A stretch of 64,000 nt of DNA from Clostridioides sp. Lineage in GTDB: Bacteria > Bacillota > Clostridia > Peptostreptococcales > Peptostreptococcaceae. Position numbers and translations under genes: made by a program. The DNA lies in contig JAISJN010000004.1 in assembly GCA_031261505.1 (NCBI GenBank), positions 1 through 64,000 on the forward strand. The letters run 5' to 3'. The notes beneath the pieces are model-generated. The model searched no databases. It saw only the letters and a program-made list of their open reading frames with translations, and was not told the origin of the DNA. Shown here piece after piece: positions 62,411 through 64,000 of this stretch (positions within the stretch are counted from its first letter, which is position 1; each line of letters begins with the position of its first letter).

Positions 62411-63034
62411 ATGAAACTATTTGGAATATTTAGTATAACAAGTGTAATTTTAGTATTACTCTGTACGCTAGGAATAGTGTTTTTAATTCTTAGGTCGGCT
62501 GTGGATATATATATCGACGGATCAATAGACGAGGATGATAAAAGGCTAGACGTAAAAGTTGGATTACTACACAATCTAATAAAGGTAAAAAGACAGTTAT
62601 ACCCACCAAAAAATGAGGAAAATAAGGATGGTGAGAAAGATAAATTTGATAGGAGTATTCTAGTAGTCGAGGATGTATTGACTGCATTTGAGTTGTTAGA
62701 AGAAGTGGATATCAAAGAAATATACTCGGATATAGAATTTGGAAGCACCAATATGTATTTGACATCAGGTGTCTTCTTACTCGCCAACACCGTATATGCG
62801 AGTTTTGCTGGAATTTTAGATCCTGAGAACTTTTACCTAAAAATAACTCCAGACTATACGAGAGATTATATAATCGGTAAAGCTAGGATACATTTTAGAA
62901 TTACTGTAGGTTATTTAGTATATTTATTGAGGGTAATACACAAAATATATTCAAAAAACAAAGGTAAAAATAGGGATGGTGATAGTTGTGAGAGCGACGG
63001 ATTCAATAAGGAGTCTTATGGAAACAACCCTTGA
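62411..63034 (+). CDS. DUF2953 protein
   Basis: 207 residues. An N-terminal membrane helix (about 5-28) is followed by a short beta segment 'LDVKVGLLHNLIKVKRQLY', an acidic Lys-rich linker, and a C-terminal part with 'DIEFGSTNMYLTSGVFLLANTVYA' and a second hydrophobic segment. DUF2953 genes typically lie beside the GerW/YtfJ gene in spore formers, as here, with a 59-base overlap. Function unknown. Confidence 0.8.
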   Translation: MKLFGIFSITSVILVLLCTLGIVFLILRSAVDIYIDGSIDEDDKRLDVKVGLLHNLIKVKRQLYPPKNEENKDGEKDKFDRSILVVEDVLTAFELLEEVDIKEIYSDIEFGSTNMYLTSGVFLLANTVYASFAGILDPENFYLKITPDYTRDYIIGKARIHFRITVGYLVYLLRVIHKIYSKNKGKNRDGDSCESDGFNKESYGNNP

Positions 63035-63473
63035 GACGATTAAGGGCTCGATAGATGCAAATACAATAGTGGGGGATCCAATCCACACAGAGGATACCGT
63101 AATAGTACCTATATCAAAGGTTACAATAGGCTTTGGTATCGGAGGAGGAGAATATTCTAGGGGAAGTAAAGCCAGATGTAAGGGCAGGGACAGGCGCGAA
63201 GAACCTAGGGTTGAAATAGGTGAGTCTGAGAGGTCTGAGGCGGATAGAAACGATTCGAACTTCGGAGGTGGTAGCTGTGGAGCTATAACAGTCCAACCAG
63301 TCGCCTTCGTAGTAGTTGAAAACGGTGAAACAAGGCTTATGTCAGCGGATGACAATATGAATCTCGTGGATAATATTTTGACCGTAACTCCGAAGTTGAT
63401 AGAGAAGATCCAAGATATATCGAAGAAAAAAGAAAAGAAAGATAGAGAAAAAGAGAAAAGAAAAAGGATGTAA
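62976..63473 (+). CDS. ytfJ: GerW/YtfJ family spore protein
   Basis: 165 residues. 'RSLMETTLETIKGSIDANTIVGDPIH' and 'IVPISKVTIGFGIGGGEY' are diagnostic, with a Gly/Ser-rich middle and 'GSCGAITVQPVAFVVVENGE'. The insertion at about 85-110 ('SKARCKGRDRREEPRVEIG') is more charged than usual, and the C-terminus is a Lys/Glu run. GTG 62988 is an alternative start nearer the family's usual length. Linked to spore germination in Bacillus; co-occurs with yqfC/yqfD in this window. Confidence 0.88.
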   Translation: MVIVVRATDSIRSLMETTLETIKGSIDANTIVGDPIHTEDTVIVPISKVTIGFGIGGGEYSRGSKARCKGRDRREEPRVEIGESERSEADRNDSNFGGGSCGAITVQPVAFVVVENGETRLMSADDNMNLVDNILTVTPKLIEKIQDISKKKEKKDREKEKRKRM

Positions 63474-63576
63474 ATCCGTATAGAATCCCCTGCCTCTAGA
63501 GGTGGGGGAATATTGTGATTCAGGGCATAATCACATTTCATCTGTGATCAAAATCCACCACTAGCAACCACTATTA
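63474..63576 (+). repeat. Dispersed hairpin element, copy 12
   Basis: Lacks the usual ACTTGAGAT start but keeps CCCCTGCCTCTAGAGGTGGG, then TGTGATTCAGGGCATAATCA and ends AACCACTATT. Confidence 0.6.
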
Positions 63577-63600
63577 AAAAAATTAACAAATTTAACTATA

Positions 63601-63628
63601 TTCAAACCACTCTAAATTAGGATATAAT
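63601..63628 (+). promoter_or_regulatory. Promoter of the acetyltransferase gene
   Basis: TTCAAA, 16-base spacer, TATAAT. A GGCAC/GTGCC hairpin lies in the leader at about 63684-63698. Confidence 0.5.
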
Positions 63629-63726
63629 ATTATTACAAAAAGACTGCCATAAAGCTTTACACATTTATGTATATGGATGAATGGCACAACTGGTGCCCAG
63701 ATGGCTTAGAGAAGGGGGACTACAAA

Positions 63727-64000
63727 TTGATAATCAGAAAAGCTACTTACGAAGATCTTGACAAGATAATGAAGATCGTCGATGAAAACAGGGCAGCGAT
63801 GTTGAAAGAAGAAAACACGCAGTGGGACGACGGGTATCCTGCTGTAGAACATTTCACATCAGATATCGACAATGGAGTGCTATATGCAGCTGAAGACGAG
63901 GGAGAACTTCTAGGTGTTATATGTCTAAATGAAGTTGGTTCAGAAGGGTATAGCCATGTGCATTGGAGAAAACGAGGATCAGCGATAGTAATTCACAGGA
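63727..64000 (+). CDS. GNAT family N-acetyltransferase, 3' end cut off by the window
   Basis: 91 residues are visible from TTG 63727, placed six bases after AGAAGGGGGA. 'MIIRKATYEDLDKIMKIVDE' is the standard first strand and helix of GNAT enzymes, and 'GELLGVICLNEVG' is the central strand pair; the acetyl-CoA-binding motif would lie beyond the edge. The frame is open upstream to ATG 63667, but that extension lacks a good ribosome site. Substrate unknown. Confidence 0.82.
   Translation, partial: MIIRKATYEDLDKIMKIVDENRAAMLKEENTQWDDGYPAVEHFTSDIDNGVLYAAEDEGELLGVICLNEVGSEGYSHVHWRKRGSAIVIHR

Noticed and set aside
1-64000. Prophage, integrative element or defence island
   Set aside because: No integrase, transposase, phage structural, toxin-antitoxin or restriction genes were recognised. 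The accessory content is surface proteins and vitamin uptake.

Overview
The window looks like a chromosome segment of a low-GC, Gram-positive Clostridia-type bacterium, probably Peptostreptococcaceae or a near relative. This is inferred from gene order (yqfC-yqfD-phoH-ybeY-dgkA, cdd-era-yqzL-recO, glyQS, ccpN/ppsR/ppdK), the many CWB2 cell-wall-binding repeats and the AT-rich codon use; no rRNA is present to confirm it. I see no prophage, insertion sequence, CRISPR array or tRNA.

Bases 1-14300 are a surface-protein region. After the 3' end of a CWB2 protein gene and a tiny minus-strand gene, two consecutive four-gene operons (1152-7788 and 7991-14246) have the same order: secreted three-repeat CWB2 protein, small WxL protein, membrane-anchored WxL-interacting protein (DUF916/DUF3324 type), and a ~920-residue WxL adhesin. 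They are diverged tandem duplicates with matching promoters. Bases 14400-37800 are mostly housekeeping: prmA-rsmE, mtaB, a HIT protein, rpsU-yqeY, tspO, hpf, the yqfC-to-recO series (interrupted by a minus-strand CWB2-CAP protein), a DUF4342 protein, glyQS, and ccpN-ppsR-ppdK.

Bases 37870-47600 hold the most interesting system: one promoter, one cobalamin riboswitch and a seven-gene operon. It encodes a CWB2-anchored protein with a transcobalamin-like C-terminal (DUF4430) domain, a secreted alpha/alpha-toroid protein ending in a dockerin, a membrane-anchored cohesin-like protein, a DUF4430 lipoprotein, and a complete ECF transporter (T component, fused double ATPase, S component). My reading is a cell-surface corrinoid capture machine: the alpha and beta halves of an intrinsic-factor/transcobalamin-like binder made as separate proteins, held by a cohesin-dockerin pair and feeding an ECF importer. 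A CWB2-LprI pseudogene lies convergently just downstream.

Bases 48980-64000 carry topB (minus), dut, a TtcA-like thiolase, a MORN protein, a DEDDh exonuclease, a monofunctional transglycosylase, a YdjM-family membrane protein (minus), RNase J, a DacA-type carboxypeptidase, an M50 protease with scpA-scpB, a DUF2953 protein with gerW/ytfJ, and the start of a GNAT acetyltransferase.

A family of about a dozen ~100-bp bipartite hairpin elements is scattered through the intergenic gaps. The left end carries stop codons in all three frames and often supplies the stop codon of the upstream gene.
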